Numbered from the stretch's first letter, positions 8,317 to 15,623 are shown. The stretch is 15,722 nt of DNA from Peptoniphilaceae bacterium (GCA_029983595.1 JASBZD010000016.1:1-15722), one strand, 5' to 3'. A program made the numbers and translations. Notes: generated by a model from the sequence alone, not told the origin.

Positions 8317-9344
8317 TAGATTTCACCTTCTTTCCATCTTAAAGCTTTTTTGCTTATTTTCTTAAGTCCATAATTTACTAAAATAAACGTAGAAGCTAAA
8401 AGAATAATAGCTCCGACCATACTAGAATAATCAGCCCATGAACTCTTCCATGTTATATACCACCCTAATCCTGATTCTACACCTAGCATTTCTGCTACGA
8501 TAAGAGCATTACATGCTGAGCTCATACCAGCGATTAGGCCTTGAAAAATACTAGGTAGAGCAGAAGGTATGGCGATTTTTCTTACTAATTCATTACTATT
8601 AGCCCCTAGAGTAGAAGCTACTTCAAAATATGACTTATTTACATTTCTAATACCTGTTATAGTAGCAAGAGTTACTGAAAACCATACCCCAAGGGCTATA
8701 ATAAATACAGCTCCTTGGAATAGGCTAACTGCTATTGCCATAATTATTGGTAGCCAAGTCGTAGTAGGAATTGGCCCAATAAATTTTAAAAATGGTTCAA
8801 CCCAGTAGTTTACTCTATTAAAATATCCTGCCAGTATACCAGTTATCAGTCCTAAAAATCCTCCAATAAAATATCCCAAAAATAGTAATTTTAAAGAATT
8901 GAGTAGGGAAGATAATAGATATGATTTATCAGCGACCATTGAGTTAAAGACCATATCGACCCATGGGAAATATGGAAGAGCCAAGATACCTGTTTTTAAA
9001 GTTAGCACATCATAAATTATTAATATTATAAAAAGAAATGACATTCTAGAACTCTTATAAATAAGTTCATTTCTATTTGTTTGGTTATTTCTAGATAATA
9101 AAATTCTAATAATATATATAAGAATCAGAAATACTAAAAAACCAATATAGACATTAGTTGTATTAGCGCCATCGTTATTTTTAATAAAAGCATATTCTAA
9201 GATAGCTACTATACCAAAAATTATAGGCATAATTAATTTTAAAAAGCTATTTTTATTGTCCTTTGATTTTTTATATTCCTGTAGATTTAATATTTCTTCT
9301 CTAGTAATTTCATTTTTACTATTTAGATGATTTGCTTTTTGCAA
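8316..9344 (-). CDS. ABC importer permease with N-terminal extension
   Basis: Membrane subunit of the importer. The C-terminal 220 residues or so match SsuC/TauC-type permeases, with several hydrophobic segments and the EAA coupling loop EVASTLGANSNELVRKIAIP (residues 241-260) that docks on the ATPase. At 342 aa it is about 80-90 residues longer than typical members. The extra N-terminal part has a charged stretch (residues 8-32) and two more hydrophobic segments (about 36-54 and 64-83). The start is a TTG at 9344, preceded at short spacing by AGGGGG; no better in-frame start with a ribosome binding site was seen. It lies 25 bases after the binding-protein gene. Homodimer assembly is expected from the family. 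Confidence 0.88.
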   Translation of the reverse strand: MQKANHLNSKNEITREEILNLQEYKKSKDNKNSFLKLIMPIIFGIVAILEYAFIKNNDGANTTNVYIGFLVFLILIYIIRILLSRNNQTNRNELIYKSSRMSFLFIILIIYDVLTLKTGILALPYFPWVDMVFNSMVADKSYLLSSLLNSLKLLFLGYFIGGFLGLITGILAGYFNRVNYWVEPFLKFIGPIPTTTWLPIIMAIAVSLFQGAVFIIALGVWFSVTLATITGIRNVNKSYFEVASTLGANSNELVRKIAIPSALPSIFQGLIAGMSSACNALIVAEMLGVESGLGWYITWKSSWADYSSMVGAIILLASTFILVNYGLKKISKKALRWKEGEI

Positions 9345-9369
9345 TTTTCCCCCTAATTTTTTTAAAAAA

Positions 9370-10407
9370 TTATTCTCCTAGTGGTCTCCAGAATTTAGCC
9401 ATTAGCTCATCTGTACTTAAGTCAGTATTTATTAGACCGATATTTTTGTAATCATCAAAAATACTTCTAAGAGTTTTTTCACCTTCATCATTATTAATTG
9501 AATAATCATATGATTTCATTAAACTAAGTCCTGCATCGTAATCACCAGAAGCTAGGTTATTATCATATAATATTTGAGTAGAATCTTCTGGATTTTCTGC
9601 CATATAATTATTTGCTTCTTCAATAGCCTCAGCCACTAATTTAGTAAGCTCTGGATTTTCATCAGCAAATTTTCTATTAAATGCAGTTACACAACATACT
9701 TCAGCACCAAAATCTTCATCGTGAGTCATAGATCTTATTGATCTAATTTTTCCTGACTCTACAAATTGGTACGCAAATTGGTCATCTAATACTACAGAAT
9801 CTATTTCACCTTTTTCTAGAGCTTGGATTACTGCAGCAGAGTTAACTGGTTTAAAAGTAATAGTATTAGGATCTACACCATCGTGGTTAAAAAATCTTAA
9901 AGCTGTATTATGACCACTATTTCCTATACCATTAGTAACAGCTACAGATTTATTAGCAAGTTCTGAAGTTTTAGTAATTTCACTGTCATTTAGAACATAT
10001 AATGATTTACATCCAGAGTGTGAACTAGTTGAAAATACAATATCAAGACCATTTGTAGCTGGAACCACCATAGCTGCAAATTCTCCTGTTAATGCATCTA
10101 ATTTTCCTGTACCTAGAGCATCTTTTGGATTTTGTGTGTTTACAAACTCTACATCAATGCCTTTATCTTCAAAATATCCATTTATATTAGCTATATTTGG
10201 AGCACCTAGACATAAATCACCTGAATACCCAATCTTTACAGTGTCATTATATCTTGGTTCATTTTCTAAACCTACATTATTTACCATCTCTTCAACAACT
10301 TCCTTATTATTTACTGCCTCATTATTAGAATTGCCAGTATTAGTTTGACAACTAGTTAGCGCTAAAGCTAGTGCTAATGAAGCAAGTAAAATCTTAAAAT
10401 TACGCAT
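9370..10407 (-). CDS. ABC importer substrate-binding lipoprotein (NMT1/TauA-like)
   Basis: Extracytoplasmic lipoprotein (345 aa) that captures the substrate for the importer. Residues 1-20 are a lipoprotein signal peptide: basic MRNFK, a hydrophobic core and the lipobox LTSC with Cys20 as the lipidated residue. A Ser/Asn-rich linker follows, then a periplasmic-binding fold of the NMT1/SsuA type (VKIGYSGDLCLGAPNIA, GYFEDKGIDVEFV). The start is ATG at 10407, because AAGGAG lies 7 bases upstream; an upstream TTG at 10434 would add nine basic residues and lacks such a site. Mature-domain cysteines at 66, 133, 238 and 239 are unusual for an exported protein. The Cys T-box upstream suggests cysteine, cystine or an organosulfur ligand; this is inference. 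Confidence 0.9.
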   Translation of the reverse strand: MRNFKILLASLALALALTSCQTNTGNSNNEAVNNKEVVEEMVNNVGLENEPRYNDTVKIGYSGDLCLGAPNIANINGYFEDKGIDVEFVNTQNPKDALGTGKLDALTGEFAAMVVPATNGLDIVFSTSSHSGCKSLYVLNDSEITKTSELANKSVAVTNGIGNSGHNTALRFFNHDGVDPNTITFKPVNSAAVIQALEKGEIDSVVLDDQFAYQFVESGKIRSIRSMTHDEDFGAEVCCVTAFNRKFADENPELTKLVAEAIEEANNYMAENPEDSTQILYDNNLASGDYDAGLSLMKSYDYSINNDEGEKTLRSIFDDYKNIGLINTDLSTDELMAKFWRPLGE

Positions 10408-10444
10408 TATCTTTCTCCTTAAAATTATTTTCAAAACTGAAATG

Positions 10445-10477
10445 AAAAAAATCCCGCCCTAAATACAAGGACGAGAT
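10445..10477 (-). terminator. T-box attenuator terminator
   Basis: A 10-bp stem (10477-10468 with 10460-10451, including two G-U pairs), a 7-base loop and a run of six Ts. It uses the same CGTCCT bases needed by the antiterminator, so the two structures are mutually exclusive. It also stands between the upstream regulator gene and the importer, so it would stop read-through as well. Confidence 0.93.
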
Positions 10478-10680
10478 TATACACGTGGTTCCACCTTTTT
10501 TTATACTCTAAGGGTCTTAAAAACCCTTTGACGCTGTAACAGGCGTATCCTGATTAGCCTACTAAATATTCAGCTAAATAGCTCAAAGATGCACTTCGAT
10601 AAGTTTAATTTTATTCTATCTCACCAATCTAGAATTCTCTGTAAAAATTAAAGTTTATCTACTCTTCTTTTCATCGCAAT

Positions 10681-10690
10681 TTATGACTAA
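10681..10690. repeat. Decamer TTATGACTAA, third copy
   Basis: TTATGACTAA on the + strand (TTAGTCATAA on the - strand) lies at the predicted transcription start of the importer operon, just upstream of T-box stem I. The same decamer occurs as an inverted pair around the hutH promoter. A role as a protein-binding site is inferred. Confidence 0.5.
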
Positions 10691-10695
10691 TACAT

Positions 10696-10723
10696 AGTAT
10701 ACTATTTTAGTAGGAATTGTCAA
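10696..10723 (-). promoter_or_regulatory. Sigma-A promoter of the T-box/importer operon
   Basis: On the - strand TTGACA (10723-10718), a 16-base spacer and TATACT (10701-10696) form a strong vegetative promoter. The predicted start, near 10690-10688, falls on the decamer TTAGTCATAA that is repeated near hutH. The promoter starts only about 22 bases after the stop of the BTAD regulator gene. Confidence 0.85.
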
Positions 10724-10745
10724 CACCATTTATATTTTTTATTTT

Positions 10746-13736
10746 TTAAATATTTAAAATATCTATTTCATATCCATCTCTATTTTTATCAAGATATTCT
10801 AAAGCCTTATTTTTATAATATTCTGAATCGTTATCAAGTAGAGTATTAAAATATTTATTTATAGTATTTTTATCTAGACTTATCATTAAAATATAATTAG
10901 TAAAATAAAGCGTACCGATAGATCTAGGATCTTTTAATGAATCAAAATATATTAAAGCATTATCAAAATATAGTTTTGCTTCATCAAGCTTAGATTTTTT
11001 CATATAACAAAGCGTCAGATATGAATCCAATACAGCTCTTTTCCATAAGTTATCGCTACATTCATAAAGTGACTCTGATTTTATAAATGTTTTTATAGCA
11101 CTATCAATATCATTCATTGCATATAGTGCTTTTCCCTTATTAATTAAAAACACAGATAGGGAAGTAAGAGCCATAGAGCTTTCGGTATTACTTACGATAT
11201 CGCTAAATATTTCTTCAGCTAATTTATAATTTCCAAGTTGAAACTCAATTTCGCCTAGATAATTTTTCGATGCATTAATAGCTACTAAATTATCTTCAGA
11301 AAAAATATTTGACTCTAAAGTTTCGATCGACTTAATTAAATATTTTTTAGCTTCATCAAAATCACCAGACATAAAATTGTATAAGCCTTTAAGTCTTAAA
11401 ATAACACCTATCTCAGTTTCATTATCTAGATCTAAAGCTAGATCTAAGGCTAAATTTATATATTCAATCATATTAGAAGAATCATTAATCTGGATATAAT
11501 AAAATATCATCTGTTTATAAGCCTCTAGAAGATTTATTTTATCATCAAGCTCTAGAGTTTTCTTTATGACATATTTTATTGATTTTAGTCCTTCTTCATA
11601 AAATCCATATTTAATTAAAAATCTTCCCTTTAGAAAATAAAATTCTATCTCTAAATTATCTACATCCTGATAGTTCTGGCGACGCAGAGTATTTAGGTTA
11701 GATTCAAGATCTCTAAATAAAATCCTAATTCTATCCTTCGACATAAATACTTCATCCTCGCTAAAATCTGATTCTTCATAAGTAGGGAATAGCTCATGCG
11801 AAAAGTTAAAGTAGTTTTTAAGATTTAATATTTCATATTTGATGCTCTTTTTTAAATCTCCTGCCATATTAAAATGATATGAAAGCTTAGAATATGCATA
11901 GACATCTTTCTTTTCATTTAGATTTTCTTCCATAATCTGGCCTATACGTCTATGAATCACGCGTCGTTTAGAGTTTGGTTGGGATAGATAAATATATTCT
12001 CTAAGTTTAGAGTGTGTAAAGACTATACCTATAGAAGACTTATGCTCTATTTCTTTAATTATATTTTCTCTAACCAGATTTTCTATAAGCCCTATAACTT
12101 CTAATTCAGACTGGCCAGTAATCTCAGAAATAATATTTAAGCTAGCTTCATCATAAAAATAACTTACAATATCTAGGATATCTCTTTCAGATTTAGAAAG
12201 ATAAGTAAAACGGGAGTTAATAGAATCCATTATCTCTTGAGTCATTAATAAGTCCGCATCATCTGATTTTAGAATATTAATATATTCACTTATAAATAGC
12301 GGATTACCTTCAGATTCGTTATAAATCTTTTCAATGACTTCCGAATTTAGATTTTCCTTAGGCACAGCTCCTTCTAAAAATTTAGATGTATCTTCTTTAT
12401 TAAATCTTTCAAGTTCTACACGCTCTAGAACATCATATTTTACAAGAGTAGCGATAAATGAATCTAGATCGTTATTAGAAGACATTCTAGAATTCATATA
12501 AAAATTGACTATTCCTTTTAGACGTAAAATAACAGAAGTAAGAACTTTTAAAGAAGCAGCATCCATCCACTGAATATCTTCAAAAACTATAAGTAAGCGT
12601 CTTTCTTTAGCTATTTCAGTAAGAGCATCTACAATAGCCTTAGAGATTACATCAAAGTTTAGTGAGTTTCTAATTTCTAGAATAAAAGTATCTTCATAAT
12701 CTTCAAAACTAGGGAAGAGCTTAGATATAGTCTCAGACCATGCCTTAGGAACAGGTATATTTAAGTCATCTAATATTTTACTGATCTTAGAAGCTAAAAC
12801 TGAAATAGGGCGCAGGGAATAATCGCGTTCAGCCTGATAGCAATAAACTTCTATCGTGATAGCCTCGTCACTAAAATAATCGACGATAATACGTTTTAGA
12901 GCACTTTTTCCAATACCCACTTCGCCATATACTAGATATGACTTTTCGCTAGTTACTATGCCATTAGTAATTTTTTCTATTTCAGATTCACGGCCATAAA
13001 AATATTCAGATCTCTCAGATTTAGTTTTAGTATTTAAATCAATTCTCTGAAGCGCATCTTCATAAAGCCTTTTAGTCTCATTATCTGGACTTACACCAAG
13101 TTCATCTTGTAAAAGATTATTAAGTTTTTGATATGTCTCTATAACTTTTCCGTTGCGATTAGTCTTTTTATAAAAATTCATTAAAAGTCTATAGCTTCTC
13201 TCATCATACTCATCAATAGAAATTAATGAATTAATATTATTCTCAAAATTCTCAAAATTTTCATTTTCTAAATCTAAAGCCAGTTTTTGGTATGATATAT
13301 TTACAAACTTATCATTAAAATGGTTTCTCATTTTAGTAAGCCAGTAGTCAAAAGGCTCGCTATCTTTTACAAAAAATCCTTGTAAAAATTCACCAGAATA
13401 TAAATCTAAATTATCTTCAGGATTTTCGTCAAAAATAGTAGCATCACATACGATATTGACATCTGGATTTAGCTCTAAAAATGATTTTTTAGGTGATATA
13501 ATAAATTCTATTCCCATATTTTTTTTAGCTTGATAAAGAGCATTACGTAGATTTTTTTTAGCGATTTTTTCATTTTCATCAGGCCATAAAATATTAGCTA
13601 TCTCATCACGAGTGGCGTGATTTTTAGTAGCAAGAAGATAGATAAGCGCATTTATCTTGTTATAAGGAAAAAGCACAGCCTCTCCATTTAAAAAAATTTG
13701 CGGATTTCCAAAAAGTGTAATTTCAATTTTATCCAA
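10746..13736 (-). CDS. BTAD/SARP-like ATPase transcriptional regulator with TPRs
   Basis: Large one-component regulator (996 aa) with AfsR/SARP-like architecture. Residues 1-92 look like an OmpR/SARP-type winged helix (IEITLFGNPQIFLNG, then DEIANILWPDENEKIAKKNL). About 96-232 is the bacterial transcriptional activation domain (DLYSGEFLQGFF, DELGVSPDNETKRLYEDAL). About 245-480 is an AAA/STAND-type ATPase with Walker A GEVGIGKS (271-278) and Walker B LLIVFED (381-387). From about 640 to the end are helical TPR-like repeats. No C-terminal LuxR helix-turn-helix was seen. The start is TTG at 13736, with GAGGTG 5 bases upstream. It is transcribed divergently from hutH and ends next to the importer promoter, so it may control one or both. 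The signal it senses is unknown. Confidence 0.85.
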   Translation of the reverse strand: MDKIEITLFGNPQIFLNGEAVLFPYNKINALIYLLATKNHATRDEIANILWPDENEKIAKKNLRNALYQAKKNMGIEFIISPKKSFLELNPDVNIVCDATIFDENPEDNLDLYSGEFLQGFFVKDSEPFDYWLTKMRNHFNDKFVNISYQKLALDLENENFENFENNINSLISIDEYDERSYRLLMNFYKKTNRNGKVIETYQKLNNLLQDELGVSPDNETKRLYEDALQRIDLNTKTKSERSEYFYGRESEIEKITNGIVTSEKSYLVYGEVGIGKSALKRIIVDYFSDEAITIEVYCYQAERDYSLRPISVLASKISKILDDLNIPVPKAWSETISKLFPSFEDYEDTFILEIRNSLNFDVISKAIVDALTEIAKERRLLIVFEDIQWMDAASLKVLTSVILRLKGIVNFYMNSRMSSNNDLDSFIATLVKYDVLERVELERFNKEDTSKFLEGAVPKENLNSEVIEKIYNESEGNPLFISEYINILKSDDADLLMTQEIMDSINSRFTYLSKSERDILDIVSYFYDEASLNIISEITGQSELEVIGLIENLVRENIIKEIEHKSSIGIVFTHSKLREYIYLSQPNSKRRVIHRRIGQIMEENLNEKKDVYAYSKLSYHFNMAGDLKKSIKYEILNLKNYFNFSHELFPTYEESDFSEDEVFMSKDRIRILFRDLESNLNTLRRQNYQDVDNLEIEFYFLKGRFLIKYGFYEEGLKSIKYVIKKTLELDDKINLLEAYKQMIFYYIQINDSSNMIEYINLALDLALDLDNETEIGVILRLKGLYNFMSGDFDEAKKYLIKSIETLESNIFSEDNLVAINASKNYLGEIEFQLGNYKLAEEIFSDIVSNTESSMALTSLSVFLINKGKALYAMNDIDSAIKTFIKSESLYECSDNLWKRAVLDSYLTLCYMKKSKLDEAKLYFDNALIYFDSLKDPRSIGTLYFTNYILMISLDKNTINKYFNTLLDNDSEYYKNKALEYLDKNRDGYEIDILNI

Positions 13737-13765
13737 TATATCACCTCATAATATCTTATATATAT

Positions 13766-13793
13766 ATTTTAAACTAGAAAAATCCAAAGTCAA
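13766..13793 (-). promoter_or_regulatory. Probable promoter of the BTAD regulator gene
   Basis: On the - strand TTGACT (13793-13788), a 16-base spacer and TAAAAT (13771-13766) resemble a sigma-A promoter, with transcription starting near 13759, about 20 bases before the TTG start. An inverted repeat (13799-13817) lies immediately upstream of the -35. Confidence 0.6.
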
Positions 13794-13798
13794 TAAAA

Positions 13799-13817
13799 TT
13801 AGTCGGTTTTAGACTAA
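13799..13817. repeat. Inverted repeat TTAGTC-N7-GACTAA
   Basis: TTAGTC (13799-13804) and GACTAA (13812-13817) form a perfect 6-bp dyad ending about 5 bases upstream of the regulator's -35. The half-site TTAGTC is shared with the longer decamer TTAGTCATAA near hutH and the importer, so it may be an operator for the same protein. It has no T-run and is not a terminator. Confidence 0.5.
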
Positions 13818-13859
13818 AAAATAGATATAAATTAGACGGAAATATTTTACAATATAACG

Positions 13860-13875
13860 TGGAAAATGATTTCCA
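13860..13875. repeat. Palindrome TGGAAA-N4-TTTCCA
   Basis: A perfect 6-bp dyad with spacer ATGA sits about 70 bases upstream of the hutH -35 and about 65 bases upstream of the regulator's -35. Its form is that of a dimeric-regulator operator. It is 16 bases long, two more than a CcpA cre site, and lacks the central CG, so I do not assign it to CcpA. Confidence 0.4.
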
Positions 13876-13914
13876 GCTAGATAAATATAAATTTATTAAT
13901 TGAATTTATGTTAA

Positions 13915-13965
13915 TTATGACTAAATTATATAAAAAAAGATTTATTAGACAAAAATTAGTCATAA
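13915..13965. repeat. Inverted decamer pair across the hutH promoter
   Basis: TTATGACTAA (13915-13924) and its exact reverse complement TTAGTCATAA (13956-13965) are spaced 41 bases centre to centre, close to four helical turns. The first lies upstream of the hutH -35 and the second between the -35 and -10. This arrangement would suit repression by a looped or cooperative binder. It lies upstream of the predicted transcript start, so it acts as DNA, not as an RNA hairpin. Confidence 0.6.
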
Positions 13966-13972
13966 ATATAAT
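13945..13972 (+). promoter_or_regulatory. Probable sigma-A promoter of hutH
   Basis: TTAGAC (13945-13950), a 16-base spacer and a perfect TATAAT (13967-13972). Transcription should start near 13979, after the in-frame ATG at 13976, which supports the downstream hutH start at 14018. The weak -35 and a decamer half-site inside the spacer suggest control by a regulator. Confidence 0.7.
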
Positions 13973-14017
13973 ATTATGTATTACGAAAGAATCGTAAAAA
14001 TTATGGAGGTAATATTA

Positions 14018-15556
14018 ATGGAAAAAATCGTTTTAAATGGTAAAGATCTTACTCTAGACGAAGTTATTAAAGTAGCTAGAGAACATGCAGAAGTTGAAAT
14101 TGCTGAAGAACAAATCGAAGCAGTAAAAAATTCTAGAGCTATCGTTGACAAAATTGTTGAAGAAGAAAGAGTAGTATATGGTGTAACTACTGGATTTGGA
14201 TCTCTTTCTGAAGTTTCAATTTCTAAAGAACAATCTGAAGAATTACAAGAAAACTTAATCAGAACTCACTCTTCAGGATATGGTAATCCATTAAAAGAAG
14301 ACGAAGTAAGAGCAGTTATGTTAATTAGAATCAACTCATTAGTAAAAGGTGTTTCTGGTATCAGATTAGAAACTATTAACACAATTTTAGAAATGCTTAA
14401 CAAAAACGTTATTCCTCATATTCCTGAAAAAGGATCTCTTGGAGCTTCAGGTGACTTAGCACCACTTGCTCACATGGTTTTACCAATGCTTGGACTTGGA
14501 AAAGCATACTATGAAGGAGAACTTCTAAGCGGTAAAGAAGCTATGGATAAAGCTGGAATCGAAATTATCAAACTTCAAGCTAAAGAAGGTCTTGCATTAA
14601 TTAATGGTACTACAGTACTAACAGCTATCGGAGCTTTAGCTACTCATGATGCAATCGAATTATTAAAATTATCAGATATCGCTGGTGCATTATCATTAGA
14701 AGCACACAGAGGAATTATCGATGCATTCTCAGAAAACCTACACACAATTAGACCTCACGCAGGAAGCTTAGCAACTGCTAAAAATATCAGAACTTTAACA
14801 GAAGGTTCAACATACCTTACTCATACAGCAGATATCAGAGTACAAGATGCTTACACTTTAAGATGTATCCCACAAATTCACGGAGCTTCTAAAGACTCAA
14901 TAGCTTTTGTTAAAGAAAAAGTAGAAATCGAAATTAACGCAGCTACAGATAACCCAATAATTATCTCTGAAGATGAAGTAATCTCAGGTGGTAACTTCCA
15001 CGGAGAACTTATGGCTCAACCATTTGACTTCTTAGGAATTGGAGCAGCTGAAATTGGTAACGTATCAGAAAGAAGAATCGAAAGATTAATCAATAAACAA
15101 CTTTCAGTATTCCCATCATTCTTAGTTAAAAACCCAGGTGTAAACTCAGGTTTCATGATTACTCAATATGCTGCAGCAGCTATAGCATCAGAAAACAAAA
15201 TCTTAGCTCACCCAGCATCAGTTGACTCAATCCCATCTTGCGAAAACCAAGAAGACTTCGTATCAATGGGTACAATTGCAGCTCGTACAGCTCGTGATAT
15301 CGTAGAAAACTCTAGACGTATTGTAGCAACTGAAATTATGGCAGCAGTACAAGCTATCGACTTCAGAAAAGAAGAAGGATTTAAATTAGGAAAAGCTACT
15401 CAAGTAGCATATGATAAAGTAAGAGAAACTGTAGCATTTATCGAAAATGATAAAGATATCGAAATCTATGACGAATTAGAAAAAATGACTGAAATCTTAG
15501 TAGATGGATCTTTATTACACGCTGTAGAAGAAGCAGTAGAATTAGAAATTCAATAA
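14018..15556 (+). CDS. hutH: Histidine ammonia-lyase
   Basis: Histidine ammonia-lyase (512 aa, normal length), which deaminates L-histidine to urocanate, the first step of histidine degradation. It carries the Ala-Ser-Gly (143-145) that cyclises to the MIO electrophile within GSLGASGDLAPLAHM, the active-site YGVTTGFG (Y54), H84 in THSSGYG, QDAYTLRCIPQ, GNFHGE and HPASVDSIP. The Glu of NQED (E412) favours HAL over phenylalanine lyases. The next position, usually His, is Phe414. The start at 14018 has GGAGG 8 bases upstream; the ATG at 13976 would precede the predicted transcript start. Asn codons are 15 AAC to 7 AAT, against 2 to 18 in hutG, so the gene is compositionally distinct. It is transcribed alone and closed by a terminator. 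Confidence 0.95.
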   Translation: MEKIVLNGKDLTLDEVIKVAREHAEVEIAEEQIEAVKNSRAIVDKIVEEERVVYGVTTGFGSLSEVSISKEQSEELQENLIRTHSSGYGNPLKEDEVRAVMLIRINSLVKGVSGIRLETINTILEMLNKNVIPHIPEKGSLGASGDLAPLAHMVLPMLGLGKAYYEGELLSGKEAMDKAGIEIIKLQAKEGLALINGTTVLTAIGALATHDAIELLKLSDIAGALSLEAHRGIIDAFSENLHTIRPHAGSLATAKNIRTLTEGSTYLTHTADIRVQDAYTLRCIPQIHGASKDSIAFVKEKVEIEINAATDNPIIISEDEVISGGNFHGELMAQPFDFLGIGAAEIGNVSERRIERLINKQLSVFPSFLVKNPGVNSGFMITQYAAAAIASENKILAHPASVDSIPSCENQEDFVSMGTIAARTARDIVENSRRIVATEIMAAVQAIDFRKEEGFKLGKATQVAYDKVRETVAFIENDKDIEIYDELEKMTEILVDGSLLHAVEEAVELEIQ

Positions 15557-15582
15557 TTTTAAATTCAACTCTTTAATAATCT

Positions 15583-15615
15583 AAAAAGGACGCCGAATTA
15601 TATGGCGTCCTTTTT
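15583..15615. terminator. Bidirectional terminator after hutH
   Basis: A perfect 12-bp stem, AAAAAGGACGCC (15583-15594) with GGCGTCCTTTTT (15604-15615), and a 9-base loop. A-tracts on the 5' side give a T-run on the - strand too, so it can also end a convergent transcript arriving from the right edge. Confidence 0.92.
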
Positions 15616-15623
15616 GTATGTTT

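Larger units (their letters stand above)
10445..10690 (-). promoter_or_regulatory. T-box riboswitch, specifier UGC (Cys)
   Basis: A complete T-box leader precedes the importer operon. Stem I is built from GATAA/TTATC and TTTAATT/AATTAAA pairings, with the loop-E-like AGAGTAGA opposite GAAGTGCATC. The distal part holds AGAGAATTCT and GGTGAGATAGAAT. The specifier triplet TGC is at 10593-10591, matching the GCA anticodon of tRNA-Cys. A stem II hairpin (AGCT/AGCT, 10583-10572) and stem III (AAGGGT/ACCCTT, 10528-10510) follow. The T-box AAAGGTGGAACCACG lies at 10498-10484; AAGG and ACG pair with CGTCCTT to form the antiterminator around the 7-base bulge UGGAACC. UGGA pairs with UCCA ends, as in tRNA-Cys (U73). 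Low charged tRNA-Cys should turn the operon on. Confidence 0.93.

Noticed and set aside
8569..8808. Open frame on the + strand inside the permease gene
   Set aside because: Antisense to a well-supported transporter gene, with no motif or start signal.
10136..10348. Open frame on the + strand inside the binding-protein gene
   Set aside because: Antisense to the lipoprotein gene, with no supporting start signal.
10408..10434. TTG at 10434 as the binding-protein start
   Set aside because: The real ribosome binding site AAGGAG (10420-10415) lies inside this extension and points to the ATG at 10407, which gives a normal lipoprotein signal peptide.
10591..10594. T-box specifier read as GUG (Val) or GCA (Ala)
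   Set aside because: Both would need an A73 tRNA and a UGGU bulge, whereas the bulge is UGGA; UGC (Cys) satisfies both contacts.
13860..13875. CcpA cre site
   Set aside because: The palindrome is 16 bases rather than 14 and lacks the central CG.
13976..14017. Upstream ATG as hutH start, adding 14 residues
   Set aside because: It would precede the predicted transcription start, has no ribosome binding site, and the ATG at 14018 has GGAGG at good spacing and matches family length.
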